From the NCBI GenBank assembly GCA_036925085.1, contig JAUPFP010000034.1, positions 558,001-622,000 of the forward strand: DNA of 64,000 nucleotides. The letters run 5' to 3'. A model generated the notes under the pieces. It saw nothing but the letters and a program-made list of their open reading frames with translations, was not told where the DNA came from and did not search any database. Source of the stretch: Brachycybe producta (Eukaryota > Arthropoda > Diplopoda > Playtdesmida > Andrognathidae). Positions 10,670 through 25,600 of the stretch are shown here, one piece after another. A program made the position numbers and the translations under genes. Numbering within the stretch: position 1 is the first letter of the stretch; the number at the start of each line of letters is the position of its first letter.

Positions 10670-13600
10670 CTCATCAATTTGCTCTCTAAATATAAACAAT
10701 TTCCGTTTACATTTATTTAGTTGAGGGTTTTTTCACCAGTCAATGTTATTCACATTTGACTGAAAATGAGCAAGAAGCCGTTTTTTTAAGACTTGCAAAC
10801 AAACTCGGATTTAATTTGCTGTGTGTTTAAATGGAATTGGGTTGCATTGAATCAACAACAGTTTCTTTTGATTCTTTCTCATGTGTTTAAATTAGTTTTT
10901 TATTTGATCGTTTCTCTCTCTTTCTCTGCTCTTTTCGTTTTTCTTGTGTGTAAAATGGTGGCAAATGGTCACAGGACATTTAAAAAAAAATCTATAATCT
11001 ATGATGATGGTGGTGGTGAATGGTTGTGTGGTGGTAGTGGTCACTGGTCAGTCACTGGAGGAGGAAGGTGGTGGTGGTTGTCTTGTGTGACCACTGAGGT
11101 GGAATAACTATCAAGACTCATTTCACTGGATGACTTTTTGGAGGGTGATGATGATGATGATGGCCTCTCTCTTTCTCTCTCTCTCTTTCGTTGGTCTAAA
11201 ATGTTTTCAATGGAATTGGTGAAAAAGATAAAAAAAAGAGAGAAAGTTGCTTCCGCAACATCAAATGTTTAAGCTTTTTGATGGCCATCATTTCTACAAG
11301 TTTTTCACGAGAGAGACCCCTTTTTTCTCTCCTCCTGTAATGCAGTGTGTAGGTGTTTGAAACTTTGAACTGGATGGTCCGTTTCTACACTTAAATTCTT
11401 CTCATTCTAAAACAATTATGTATGTTCATACAAAGGCTGTATAGACTTTAAAAATGACACAGTAGAAAGATAACTTAAAGCTGCTCAGGATAAACTCAGG
11501 TGGTTCGAACCAGTGCCAGCTTTAGGCCAATGAGATCAGGACACGAGCCATGGAATAAAAAATTCAGCGAAATTTTATTGGTTTTTATTTTCATTTTAAC
11601 TTCCATAATTTGTAGTATTTCATTTTAACGCTCAGAAGAGGAGAAAAAAGCCTCAATAGCCGCCACGCCTGTACTACTCTGATAGGTTCATTTTTTCCGT
11701 TGGGTTGCCATAGCAACGAATTGATAATGAGTCAACGGAAAAACGAATGACCCAACAGAAAAATGGATGACGAAACAGAAAAATGAAGACCGCAGTTCGC
11801 CAGTCGTGTATGCTATTGGGACTTTTTCGCCTCTTCTGAGCGTTTAATTGGAGATAGAAAAAAAAATAATTATAAAGGTAGGTTTATTTTGTTTTCTTAA
11901 TCATGAGATATGTTTTATATTTTAAAACTCGTGAGAAATATTTTTAAAAGCTGTTTTTCTAACACGATAATAAGAATTAGAGCGGTTGCAAGCGCCACCA
12001 TGCGTTTCTGAAACGAAGCTATCGACATTTCCAAACTGCTTGTCTGTACAATTTCATCCAGCTTTTATACCGGTTTCGACGTTTTCAAATGATATGATGA
12101 ACCCTTGTATATAAAAATTTTGACCACATTTAAAAACTTTCATGTCATCTGCAACTTAGACACAATAAACACAGAGACTTTTCTTTTGAGTTTTTTGTTT
12201 TTCTACTTTTTTGGTTTGGCTTTTTTTTTGTAGAATGAAGAAGTACCCTACATAACTACCTTTTCTTCTTCCATTTTTTGTGTTCAGTCATTGGGAATTG
12301 TTATATATACACCGTTAAAACAGTTCCGACTACATTTTTTGTACCCTTTCTGAGTGTGTAAGTGTTCTTGTATGTGTGTCTGGGTTTTCACATTCTTTCT
12401 AGTTTTTTGTGTTGTTTTTTTCTATTCTACTTTTTCCAGTGAATTCTTGTCTCATTTGTCATGCTGTACCAATAAAATCCAATTCTTTTTATCTCTATCT
12501 CTCGTTATCCGTATTATTAGATAACAGTCGAAACACATTCTCCTATTTTTTCTTGTTCTTCTTTTGATTCTTTGACCAAAAAAAGAATGGTCGATGCAAC
12601 TCACACATAGAGAAACTACGTATACACCAAAACCACTACAACACATCACAATACATTTGAGCCATTATGTTTGTAAGATTATATGGATATATGTTGTCTA
12701 GAGTACTATATATTATTAGTACAAGTGTAGGTAACGTTTTTTTACAGATCCTTTTTTTTTCTTTCTATCTCACTTATTGTTCGAAAAAGAAATATTCTTG
12801 TCTCAACCAATGATAACTTGTCACAAAATACTAATGAGCAGGGCAAGGAGGTTCATGCAAATGCATGTTTATTATTCTGGCTCAGAATTCATGCTAAATG
12901 AGATAGGAACATGCTGAAGCTAAATATATGAATTTTATAATGCATGTTTTTGCATATTTTGACATTTTTTCAAATCATGCATATTTTGCCAAAATTGGCA
13001 CAAAAAAGTGCATAAATTGTAATTTTTGCAATTTAAAAAAAAAAATAGGTCTCAGAACTTTTCTGACTTCATGAAAATTGTGGAAATATACTGTTTATAA
13101 GGGTAACATAGAATCAGGTTCATCTATCTATAAATGAAAATAACGATGAACTTGATACAAATGATTCTCTGAACCACTTACGCTCCTAGTACATCCTTTG
13201 ATGTTGAGAGAAATTTTTTCTAAATATTAAAATTTTTTGACAAAAAATCGATGAAGTTTTGAATTTGAAAATTATAAAATTTTGCTTGTTGCCATTTTTT
13301 TCAATTTCCATGTTTGAAATTTTGAATAAGATTTTTTTATAGTACATATTTAATGGGATATTTTGTTGCTTTTAAGTGCATGAACCTCCTTGCCCTGCTA
13401 ATGAGTGAAGATTTTGAGGACAAAAGATTGCCTAAATTGCAGAGAAAACGCCTAGGAAAAAAATACTTAACCATTGAAGGTTCATGTAAAAAAACGTCGG
13501 CCAAAATAATCTGGGCTAATGTTTTGTTTTACCATCGTAGTCACAACATAGCTGAATGTGTTGGCCGCAATATTGTTTTTGTTGTTGTTGTTGTTTGCCC

Positions 13601-16600
13601 AACCGAACCAAAATAATTTGCATAAAATTACAGTAAATTTATTTGTCTCGAAAAATGTTCAAATTAAGAAAAGGCTCTTCTAGTTGATAACTGTATCAAT
13701 TATATCAATTGAATCAATTATTAATGATTAATATATAATTTTGTAGTGCTGACCAATCATGTTACAGACAAACTCCTAACATTGTAACATAGAATTTTGA
13801 TGCTAATACTAAAGGCATCATTTGATAGTTTTCTGAAAATAATTTCAGACGCCGTGTGTGTGTGTTGCTGTCAATCTGCAGAATCACTCGGTCTGCAGAT
13901 TACCGAGGCAATCTGCAAAACCACCAACCTACTAGTGAATCTGCAAAATTCGATACATTTTAGGTGTTGAATTTTGTAGATTCACTAGTAGGTTGGTTGT
14001 TCACTATATATCATGTATATCAAGGAATACTAGGCCTGTATTCTACGAAGCCCCGTAAAGGACAAACACAATTGAAGTCCAAAAAGTCTATGGCCACAGT
14101 TAAGGAATCACTTATGGCCATAAGTAATTCCTTAACTATGGCCATGAGTTATTCCTTACCTATGGCCAGGAGTGATTTTTTAACTACACATGGCGATATT
14201 TTTTTTATTTTTGAGCCATAAGTGGTGCCATGTCTTTTTTTTGGGATTTTATTTACTTCTGTATGTCATTTACGTGGTTTCGTAATATTCGTAATATTCT
14301 TTGTAGTGATCTTTGCATATAGCCCAGTATATAAAACCCTTTGTGTAAGTTACAAACTTACAGCCCCTTTTCCTTTTGTGTAACTTGTACGACGGGTTTA
14401 CTATTGAAGTCAGAATAATACATTGATTTATAATCTTAACTTTTAATGGTGTTGTTGTAAACAAGGTCCAACATTTGTACATACAAATAATGGATTTGCC
14501 AATTTATAAAAATCCATTCACTTTTGGTTGTTTTTAAGTTAAGATTTTGTCATGTTTTTGATTCCCAATGACTGAGAACCCTTGACAGTTCTTTCAGTAC
14601 AAATTGAAGTTATTATAGAAAGATGTTATTTTCTTTGTTAAAAACAAGGACAAAACCTCAACTCTCTTTGCTGTATGGTCATCAAAAGGTTATCAGCTGT
14701 AAGCATCTCTCGACTTATCTTTTTCTTCAAAAAAAATATAATGACAAAAAATGCAGTCATTTTTTTCTCTCTCTCTCTCTCTCTCATATTGTTAAATGTT
14801 GCCCTAACTTTTTGTGGAAGTTTTGGAAGAGTTTTTTTTTAGTTTGGACTGTGTTGTCATATTGAATTACAGACATAGATTTTTTGAGTTAAAAATCCAA
14901 TTGCTTCACAAAGGACAATCTAAAGCAGCTTTTTTTTCTGTCTTCATTGAAAATGGAACGTATGGTCAGAAACAAGAAAACAAAAACAGAAGGAAGAAGA
15001 AAAAAATCAATGGTAACAAACAGATTTTGCACTTAAGACACATGTATATACTGCCATTCACAATGGTTATAAATGCTGAAGGACATTTTTTGGGTTAAAA
15101 AAAGAAAAAGAGTTCTGTTGTTGCTCATTATACGAACTGTGTACAAGTTACTAAGCCACTAACCAAGATACATGCTGTGTTTACATGGAAAGGTAAGCTT
15201 GAGGCAAGAGTTAGGAAAGAAATGTAGAAAATCGCCTCTACTCTTTAACTGCCAATCATTCTGAGACGAAGGTTACATTGTTTTGGATATGTCATTATGA
15301 TCATATGATGGAAGACAAACACCAGAAAGTGCGTAAAATTGAAATAATTGAAATCTTCTAAAAGCCCTCAAAGGATGCAAGTTGTACTCAATTCGTTTCA
15401 GAAGTCCGAATCAGCCTATAAAGCTCCTATCAAACTAGCAACTTTTAATGCGGTCCATCTTGCAATGCAACTGGCCATGTGATTCGCAACTAGAACTTTG
15501 TAATAAACTTCCATATCACACATGAAACTAGTTTTACAACCTAGTTCCAATCAAGTTTTCAAAACTTCTTTTGTGTCCACATTGTGTGGAAACCATTATG
15601 ATCAGCGAATAGGATCGATGAACCGAAAGTCATGAAACCCGGAAATTTATTGAAAGTTTTGATGTCATTTCCGGCATACAGCCTTATTGGTTGTTTGTCA
15701 GAAAGTTTCTCAGAAGTTGAACATGTGAACTTCAATGAGAGTTGCAACCTGATAACATTTTTTTTTTCCATGTTATATCACACTATAAACAAAGAAGTTA
15801 AGTGTCACATTGTAAGTTTTATTGCATCAAAAGTTGCTAGTGTGATAGGGGCTTAACAGTACCAGGTTTCAAGAATTTTTAAAATTCGGAAAAATGGAAA
15901 AAAAAAAAGCTTTTGTCCCCCTGGCAACAGTCACAACAGCAAATTACGAAATATTAGTATGCACAGATATTGTCATGTGTAATAGTGCACAAGGAGTGAC
16001 AGGCATTTAGAAATCGGGGGAAATACAAGTTGTCTCCGCCCTTTTTATGACGACCGGGAACTTCTAATTGGTTTATTGTGTGGTTCGATGTTGAAAAGGG
16101 CGGAGCATGTGACGTCAGACTACATAACCTATCAATTAGAAGTTGCCAATCGTCATAAAAAGGGCGTAGCCAACTTGTGTTTTTTCCCGATTTCTAAATG
16201 CCTGTCAAAGAGTGACAGCATAAGGTATGATTGTCACAATTTTATGACTTTTTTTACAGCAATGAGGCCTCAGGATAATAAATATTGCAATACAATATAT
16301 AAACAAAATAATAACAATAAAGTACATACATGTAAATACAAACATATAGTTGTTGTTTAATCAAAGTTTTTTTGTTTTGTTTACATTTTTGTCACTTCTT
16401 ATTACAATTTCTATTTATGAATGATTAATGAAGTTTGAAAGTCAAGAGACATTTTTTTTGCATCCGCCGCCGCCGTCGTCGCCACAATGTTTCTTTTTTT
16501 TAATGTTTCTTTTTAATTTTTCATTTGGGAGTTTTTAGTTTTGTCTTTGGCTACGAACAATGTTAGGATATATATTATTATATTGGTGTATATTGTACAT

Positions 16601-19600
16601 TGTACAAGGTAAATAAGGTAAGAAATATCGATCAGAATATTGTCATGAGAGTCAAGGGCCTAATAATAAAACAGCAGCAGCAGATTTTCTGCTTTTTTGG
16701 GGGGGGGGGCGGAAAAGGGGGTTTGTTTCTTCTGTTAATCTTTTTTTTTTTTCTTTTCGTTTCTTGTGTTTTGCAGTTTGGTACCAGTGGTATAAATGTG
16801 TATATATATATATTGTACATTTATGTTGTTGTGGCGTACTGCCCAACCAAACGTTATAAACGAAAGTACATTTACGTGAAGAAACTTCACGATGAATGAA
16901 AATATCACGTTACAACGTTTAACAGTTACTTTATTTGTGTTTCGTGTCTTTCTCTCTCTCTTTCTATTTCTGAAATTGCTTTTCTCAAAGATACATAAAA
17001 TGCTTTGAGATAAAAAAAAGGAACCAAAGATGAAGAAGAAAAAATAAAAACACTAAAAAAAAAGTCTTGCTCAACAACAATAATTATCGTTTTCTTCAAA
17101 TGACTATAGAATGAAAAAAAAGTTGGATACAAATTTGAGCATCCTCTCTCCTCCATAATCTATAAAATGTTGCTTAAAATAAAGCAAAGCTTAAAACAAC
17201 TATGACCTGGTCAAATTTTTCTAAAGTGAAATCTATTTCTGTGATTTTTTTTATGAGGATAATATATTGGATGAATGATTTCATATACTGTATATCAAAA
17301 ATGCCCGTTTTGGTCATTCCAGCATTTGACCATTGAAAGTGACCAATCATAACGCCAAATTTGGACAACTTACATGTAGAACAAACGACAGGCTCGGCTT
17401 TTCCATAAAGATTAAAGGTGGGCCCAACGAATCCTAAAAGGTTCTCGAATTCTTCATATAAGAATCCTATATTATTCATTAAGAAGGTACAAATAAATGA
17501 AATAATATTAAATATTAAATTATTAATAAAAAAAAAAGTGTGGCAGCACTCAGGGTCGCCACAAGGTGATCCGGGTACCACCGAAATTGCAAAAAAACGC
17601 TACCATTGGACGTCTGTGGAGTTAAAACTAATTTTTCCAAAGTTTTTAACAGTTTTTTTTTAAAGGTTAGAATTCGAAAGACGAAAAAAGCGCGAAGATT
17701 CAAGTTTTCGAATCTTTTTCAAGATTCGTGGGATTCGGGGATTCGAATGGCCCATCCCCAGTGCCGCAACTAGGAATTTTGTGCCCAGGGACTACATTAC
17801 TGTGAACGCCCCTAACTTCCCTGCAGGCTACTCACACAAATGTGAGCAGTTTGTATAGTGTGAATAAATGTGAATTTTTAGGCTTGCAAGTGTTAGCTTA
17901 AAATCAAAAACTTACTATACAGTATTCTCTTTAGTATAGGTATTGCTTTATAGCACAGCCTACAACTTTTTGTAAATTTTGCAAATTGCACGACGGGTTT
18001 ACTAGTGTGAATACTTTGAACAATACATGAAAACTACTAAATTAATGTGCAATAAGGAAAATAGTGGAAAAAGGTAGATTGTTGTTGCGCCACTGCCCAT
18101 CCCTAATAAAGATTGTGTGAGAACAAGTGCAGTGTCAAATCTTTAGTGAGGCACAGCGCACACCATCAACGTTTCTGGTGTCCTATGAAAATATATAATT
18201 GTAAAAATCTATGTATGTGGCGTCTGACCATCAGTCTCTTACGGAAGCCTTGTCTGCTCATTCACACTTCGTTGTTATTGAAAACCTTCACACTTCACAC
18301 ATACCTTCCCAATAAAGTTGACACGTCACACATACCTTCCCAATAACTTTCACATATAGATCGTCGCGCTTAACTTCACACCAACCACAACTGGCAACTT
18401 GGTTTCTTAATTTTTCCATTATTAGTGGCATTTGGAAGTGACGATGATGTCAGAGGCCAAATACAATATACTCTCGTAAAACCTAATGCTAACAACAAAA
18501 ACTACCTGAACCTGAATTTCTAGAAATGATTCAATGATGATAAATGGTTTATTAGTTATTACGACTGTCACGTTGTTATACAACAGCCCACAGTCATCCT
18601 TGTGGTTTACCAATAGTTTTATTTTGTTGCAATTTAGGATTGATCAACTAACCACGTGGCCAAAAGTTGTTCCTTCAACTGGATTTTGGTTTAGTGGTGG
18701 TGGAACGGAACGATTAGAGAAAAATGAAGTTGAATGTTTCAACGTTAGTTTGTGCAACTTTTTTTGTTGTGGTTAGTTTTTTTCAAATGCTAATTACCAG
18801 GGCCGGACTGGCTAGTGGTTGGCCCCATCGGCAATGAAATTGTGTTGGCCCCATTTTTTAAATTTATTTATTTTTGGCCCCCAATTGACCGGCGATCGCC
18901 GGTCAGCCGGCCGGGCCAGTCCGGGCCTGCTAATTACGACATTAATAATTAACCCATATAGCAAAAAAAAAAAAAAACAGAATATCACTAGAAATTTATA
19001 AAATACTAAAATGGTTTCAAAATTCAGCAAAATACAAAACGAATCAGCTCTTTTTACAAAAGAAACTTTGAACTTTCGACATGAATTTCGTTTTTTTTTT
19101 AGGTTTTTTTTTTGGAGGGGGGTTCCTTTTTTCTTTTATTCATACTTTTTTTTAAAAAAAAATAAAATGCTCGTCAATAAATATATAGAACACTTTGTGT
19201 GTAATATAGGTCTCAATTCTTTGAAATTATTGCTTATGATTCTTACATGTGATATCACTATCCATCAAGAACAGTTTTTTTTTGTTACTTTTTCTAATCT
19301 CGCTCTTTTTTTCCCTTCTATGTCTTTTTGTGTATCCCTTTTACGAGCAAACGCCAAGTGAAGATTGAATGAAGTTGAAAGAACTCCCAATTCCTCGGCA
19401 TTTTCTTTCTTATTTCAAAGAATAGAACACATAAAGTACCAAGTACGAGCTTTTTGGATCCATGAGCATTACTGGTGTACTTCAGTACTGTCTAATATGT
19501 ATTGTAGTTGTAGCTTCGTTATTATCTTGTGGTTTTACTTTTTTTTGTTTGGCGGGGATAGTGTTTGTTAGCACTTGGTAGGAGGCTAGGAGCATTTGAG

Positions 19601-22600
19601 AAATCCTCCGAACTTCTTTTTTTTTTCTTCCTTCATTCATCTTTAAATGCTAAAGGGATCTTGACCGTGGTCAAAAACCCTCGAGATTTGCTAAATAATG
19701 CAATCCAGTCCCCTCCACCTCCTCCCCCCTCCCCCTTAACACCAAAAAGAGTCCCTTCTTATAGTGTTTTTGGTGTTTCCACTTACTCGTGTGCATGATT
19801 TGTAGTTTTACCAACTAAACCACAAGAGAGATTATGTTTTATTTTTGTTCTTTTCTTGTTTTCTTATAAGATTGTAATCCGGATGATTTTTTTATTTAAG
19901 TCTTAATAAGTGCAGAGATTGAGGATTGTTGGTTTTTTTTTAGTTTGCTTACTTTTAAAAGAAATTTTAAAGTTTATTTGAGACTATAGCCGTCAGGGCT
20001 TATTATAAGAGAGATTTTTCCATATGCACACACACACAATTTTAATTTATGATTAATATATTATAATTATTTGCTAATAATCATAATTCAATTATTTCAC
20101 TTTTTACTTTGAAAGAAGAACGAAAACTGTATTTCTCTCACATCCTGTTTGAACTTTAATCTATTTGTCTCATGGCTGTGACTTAAGCCTGGTTTTCACG
20201 ATGATAGTTGTCACGATAGTTGCTGTCATGACAGCAGCAACTATCACGAGAACTATCATCGTGAAGACCACATGATAGTCACTATCGCACTGTCGCGATA
20301 GCACTATCACAACTTTCTCGGTTTGACTAGATAGTTGATAGTACTGTACTACTGTCGCAATAGTAATAGTTGTTGAGTGACCCACTTGTAGGGAAATATC
20401 CACTTTGTAAGGAAATTTGGCTTCTGAAGGGAGGGAGAGGCAACACTGTTGTTGTTGACTCAATGATATCTATGAAGTAGACGTCATACTGTCATGACAG
20501 ACAACTATCAGGTTACTTCAATACATGTAGACAGTTGCTATCGTGAGAGTGAACTATCGCAACTTTCATGACAGCCCACTTTCACGAAATAACTGTCGCC
20601 GTGAAAACGAGGCTTAACTTAAAATTCAAACGTTAAGTAACTACAAGAAATATTTAAAAATTGAGTATAAAATCTAATTAATAATTATTTAATTTTTCTG
20701 GGTGAACACTTTTTATTGTCCAAGTGCACACTTTGAAATTGCAAGTGCACAATTTGTGTGAAAATTGCACACTAAAATAAGTCCTGCAAGCGGTGCGTTT
20801 GAAAACGACTAACCATGTTGCAATGAAAATTGGTCAATATTGTTATAAATGATGAATAATGAAATGTGTGTAATGGAAAGTTAGATTACGATGTATGAAA
20901 ACCGGGTCTGAGGGTTTAAGACGAGAAACTTCTGAAATTTAGTATTCCATTTTTCGTATTAATTATTTTCGCTTTTTTTTCTTCTTCTTCTCGTAACAGG
21001 GACTTGCGCCCGTTTGTAGGACACTGTTGTCCTCCACAATAAATTTTACATTAGAGCATAATGTAGTTCATCTATTGCCCGGTGTATCAATGCCACAACG
21101 AACAGAGACACCTCAGTATTACAAGTAAGAACTTAAAACTGTCGAAATAAATTGCAAATTTACCAAATTTGCATATGTTTTATTTTTTTTATCGCAGATT
21201 TTATGTTCCGGAGAATACGTGGACTGCTCGTATCATGGTGAAAAACTGTGCCACCGTTCCTGTGATCAATGAACTGGAGTGTCCGGTTTTACTTTACGCT
21301 CGTTCTTCCGTGTTGTACGCGCCGGACGGTGGTGTGGCCGAACACTATACGAACTGTAGCGAGTCATATAAGCTAGGACAGTGTGTTTTAGATTTTATTC
21401 CACGCGAGAACTCGTGGCATTACGTGTGGCTTGACATCGAGTACGAGCCCAAAGTCGAATATAGAATAATAGTGGAAACTTCGGGTAATTATCTTAGATT
21501 ATTAATTATCTTCGTGGCCTTAATGGAAGTGAATTTTGATCTGATCAGTTTTTTTTTAAAGAATGTCATTTTTAAATGGTTTTAAAATGTAAACTCCTCT
21601 AGAATTCTGATTATGATGTCTTTCAGGTTGGGAAATAAAGAGAAACTTGAATGTGTTTTAGATACTAGAAGGGTAGCTTTATGTGCAATGAATTCTCGAA
21701 GATACATTTTCACGAGCAACTATAGAAGCACTTCAACGACGCTCACTCTTGAATGGGACTAACTTTTGCAGCGTGCACTGCACACTGGAAAGGAAGACAT
21801 TCTTGCCTTTCAGACTGTTGAGTGCTGTACATTCCCTGGAAATAAATGTATTCCACTCAACAGTTCCATTCCCTGCTCTGAAAAAGTGACGTACTGTACC
21901 GTCACTTTTATCGCTGTTTTGATATGAATCAACTTTAAGGAGACACTATTTTTTATTTCTATATTTGTGTCTATATAAAAGTTTATTTTGAAGCATATTA
22001 ACATGAAAATACTATTACATGCTTAAGCTACCCTTCTAGTTTCTAGCATATTTTTAATTTCTTCTTTAATTGTTATTCCTGAAATGCGGAATAATGACAT
22101 TCAAGAATGATTCAAGGTTAAGATGGTTTATGAACAGCTGATTTTCAAAATCTGATTATTTCTGTTTTTCAGGTGGAAAATTAAAAAAAAAACTAGAATG
22201 TATTTTAGAAACTAGAAGGGATAGCTCAATCACTTAATGATATCTTTCAAAATAAACTTTTTATAGACAAACATTTTAAAAAAATATCGTCTGCTTAAAA
22301 AGTTGAGAAGATTATTTGGAAAGATAGCAACATGGTTTGTGATTGAGCTACCCTTCTAGTTTCTAAAACGCTTTCTAGGTTTTTTCTGTATTTTCCTTTT
22401 AAAACACGGAATAATCAGAGTTTTGTAATTCCGCTGTTTGTAAACCATCTTAAATCAATGGCATTCTTTAAAAATTCACCTGATCAAGATTCATTTGGAA
22501 ATCTAGTGGAAACATCCAATTCCGAAGATTTTAATTGAATCTTTTTTTCTCTTCTTTTTTGTTGCAGTTTGTGAAAATGGTTATTCACCGTCTCAATATC

Positions 22601-25600
22601 TTGTTCTCAGTGAATTTAAACTAGCTAATAACTCGATGCCTGTGAATAAGGACTCGTTACTTAACGTGCCAAACTCTTTTAAGAGAGTGTTTATGCCGTT
22701 GCCGTTCAACGCGAGAACGAAAGCTCCGACTCCGACGTGTTGGCCTCGTGTTCCGCTTCTAAGAAAAACGTATCCGGGAAATTTCATATTTAATTTTGAA
22801 CAACTTCCGAACAAAAACGGAACGACGCAGACGAAGCTCGAAATAAGCAATACGATACCGACTCTGTTGGTTGCTCCTATTCAACCGGTACTGGACATCG
22901 GTGGCACGGTTGCCTTCGAACTCAGTCTAGATTTCTCGGTGGTATGTTTTTTTAATGACAGTCAATAGTTATTTTTATGTGTATCAAGCAGAGGGTAACA
23001 CAAATCTTATTTTCGGTACCGTCTCTCAGTTTACGGTTTTCCATGGATTTTAATTTGTTTAAAACGAAACGAATAACACGAAAATATCGGTTAAGACAAA
23101 ATATCATGAATAAAATTCTATGTAAAATTCTTTTTTTTTTACTCTGAAAAATGTCTGGCCGCGTTTTCCAAATTCGCTTTGCGATAGTTATCTTTTTGAA
23201 TACCTTTTTCATAAGCGAAAACCCACTTGAATCAGTGGCCGAGGTTTTTTTCGAATTCGCCTTCTTTCTCCAAAATTACTGATTTTTATTGAAAAAAAGT
23301 TTGTTTTATCATAATTATATTATAAAACGTGTTTTTAAAATTAATTCTTTTAGCATGAAATTCGGTTAATACGAACCGTTCTGGTTAAAAGTTACTTTTA
23401 CAATATTTATGTTCGTTATGTTTGAACGGTTGTACAGATTTAATTTACAATACATTACTTTTGATGATGTTTAGAACACGAGTATGCATAATGTGAGTGT
23501 TGTGGCTTGCATCAAGAAGGACATAAGAGCCCTGACGTACGGACCTCACAACTGTACTTCTCCTTTGAGCCTTTTGGTAAATACGAGTAGTTTGTCGTCC
23601 ATGGGGGAATATGTGATGGTGCCGTTTCCCGAACCGGGTAATTGGTACGTTACTCTTGCCGTCTACTGTTATAATGGCTCGTCCGATGGTTCGAACAAAA
23701 GGTAAGCAAGAACAGCCAACGAATGTGTGTTGTTGTGAACCACAAGTGGATGTTTGTTCTCGATTTTTTGCCTCTTTTCTTTCGTAGAAACGTGAACATA
23801 GTGAACTGTGACGCCAACACGACGACGGTTACTTTCAACATAATTTCGTCATCTTGCATCTATGGAACCTGTGGTCCCTACGGTCGGTGCTATCAGTACA
23901 TAAGTGGGGGATTCATCTTTAGCACCTGCGTTTGTACCGCAGGTATTTTCTTTTCTTATGCTCACTCTCATCTTCACCTCCTCTTATTTTTTTGTTACAA
24001 CTTACTATTAAATTTAGTTGTTTTATCATTAGGTTTATAAGTCAAACAATTTTTAGAAAGTTGGCGAAGAAGAACATTGAGAAACTAAAAGAGTCAGGGA
24101 GAAGAATTAGTTTAACTTTCTGGTGACAAAAGTAGAATTTGGAAGAAGAAAAAAAAAGATTCAAAATATAGAAAACGAAATTTGATATTTTCAAATTGCA
24201 ATAAAAAGTTTTATTTTAAAGATGTCATCATGAAAATAGTTTTTATTTTCATCATGATTCATCGGACTCGTTAACTTCTACTAAAAGTAAAACACTCATA
24301 TGGGTTTTGCATTTTTTAAAAAAAAATTAACGTTGAGTAAACAAATGAAAAGTTTGTTAAAAACTAGAATTTTGATGCAATAAAAACCTGTTACGGTATA
24401 ATAAGTCTATTATTAATACATTGCAAAACATTGAAAAAATGAAACTTTGGTAGCATTCAGTCTGTTTTACCAATAATAATTCGTAATTATTACTAATTAC
24501 ATTGTAAATGATTTTCTACATAAAAGGCACAGAAAAATGTTTAAGAAAATATTATAATTCAGCTACATTGAATGTGAAATGACAAATTGGGATTCTAATT
24601 GTTAATTAAGCTTTTAACTGCTTTTTATGAGGTGTTTGTCACCTAGAAACGCTTAGAAGGATGTAGTCTTGGCTACTATTGCGGTTGTTGTTTTTTTTTA
24701 TTCTTAAGAACAAAAGCCGTAGTATTAAAACATAATTGAGAATAATTTCTATTCACAGAACATCTTTTGAATTGTAAATTTGTAATTATAGAATTATGAC
24801 AAACCCTGTTACTATAATGGCATTTCTAGTTTAAACTGAATGACAACTAAAGCAAATGATACAAGGCTATGGAAATAGAAAATTAGGCAAATTATTTTTG
24901 TAATTAGTTGTCGAAATTGTAATTTGCTCTAGGCACCACAGTTCCTCAAGTATAGTAACCAGATTGAATTAACACTAACATTTTCAACCTAACTAACCTT
25001 AACATTAACAGTTTCTAACCTAAACTACTTTCTAATCATTTAGGAGAAAAGTATTTTTCAATCAAGTAGATTGTTTAGAAGCTAAAATTCTAGGAAAGTT
25101 TAAATTCTCGGTTAAGTGATGATTACCGCTGGGAGACGTTTAGCTTCTAAACAGTCTTTTTGATTAAAAAAAAAGCGTTTTTTTCTCATATTACTGATAA
25201 TTCAGCATACAGTAAAATTAGTAGACGTTTTGCCCATTTCGTTATTTATCGATTTATCCAGCAGTGTATCGTGACGTTCATGGAAATATATGAACGTGTC
25301 GTTACACCGCTGTAGCTTGGATATATTGCCAAATAACGGAATGTGCGGTTTGTTGCAGAAACCTGTCGGATATTGAAATGTCTCCACTACTTGTTGCAGT
25401 CTGTGTGGATGTGTCTTTAGGGTCGTATTCTTAATTATTTTGAGTCAAAGCAAGTGCTAAACTCATCAACTTATAATGAACCTTTCTATTAAAGGTTCAT
25501 GAGCTCAGCACACTACCTTTAACTTAGCAATTTTTAAGAATCCGACCTTTAAAACTACAAACACCATGGACTTGTTAGCTAATTGAGTATTTTTTTAAAA

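Larger units (their letters stand above)
9180..20999 (+). other. PGAP6 first visible intron, 11.8 kb
   Basis: GTACAC...AACAG borders. Vertebrate PGAP6 is continuous across this junction, so no exon is expected. Besides the listed repeats, 10700-11620, 11850-12830, 14500-15990 and 18120-18780 look like plain AT-rich intron with short open frames lacking homology. Confidence 0.75.

Noticed and set aside
9833-10699. Long open frames of poly-Val (minus) and poly-Leu (plus)
   Set aside because: They are the reading of a TAC-type triplet repeat in an intron; any period-3 repeat without stop triplets gives this.
11490-11530. GGTTCGAACC, resembling a tRNA B box
   Set aside because: No A box at the right distance and no cloverleaf could be drawn.
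14761-14785. CT repeats as possible polypyrimidine tracts for missing exons
   Set aside because: No coding sequence with homology follows, and PGAP6 is continuous across this intron.
15559-15856. Overlapping open frames of about 70 codons on both strands
   Set aside because: No recognisable domain and no splice sites; the sequence is inside the long PGAP6 intron.
22593-22850. Minus-strand open frame opposite PGAP6 exon d
   Set aside because: Shadow of the conserved + strand exon.
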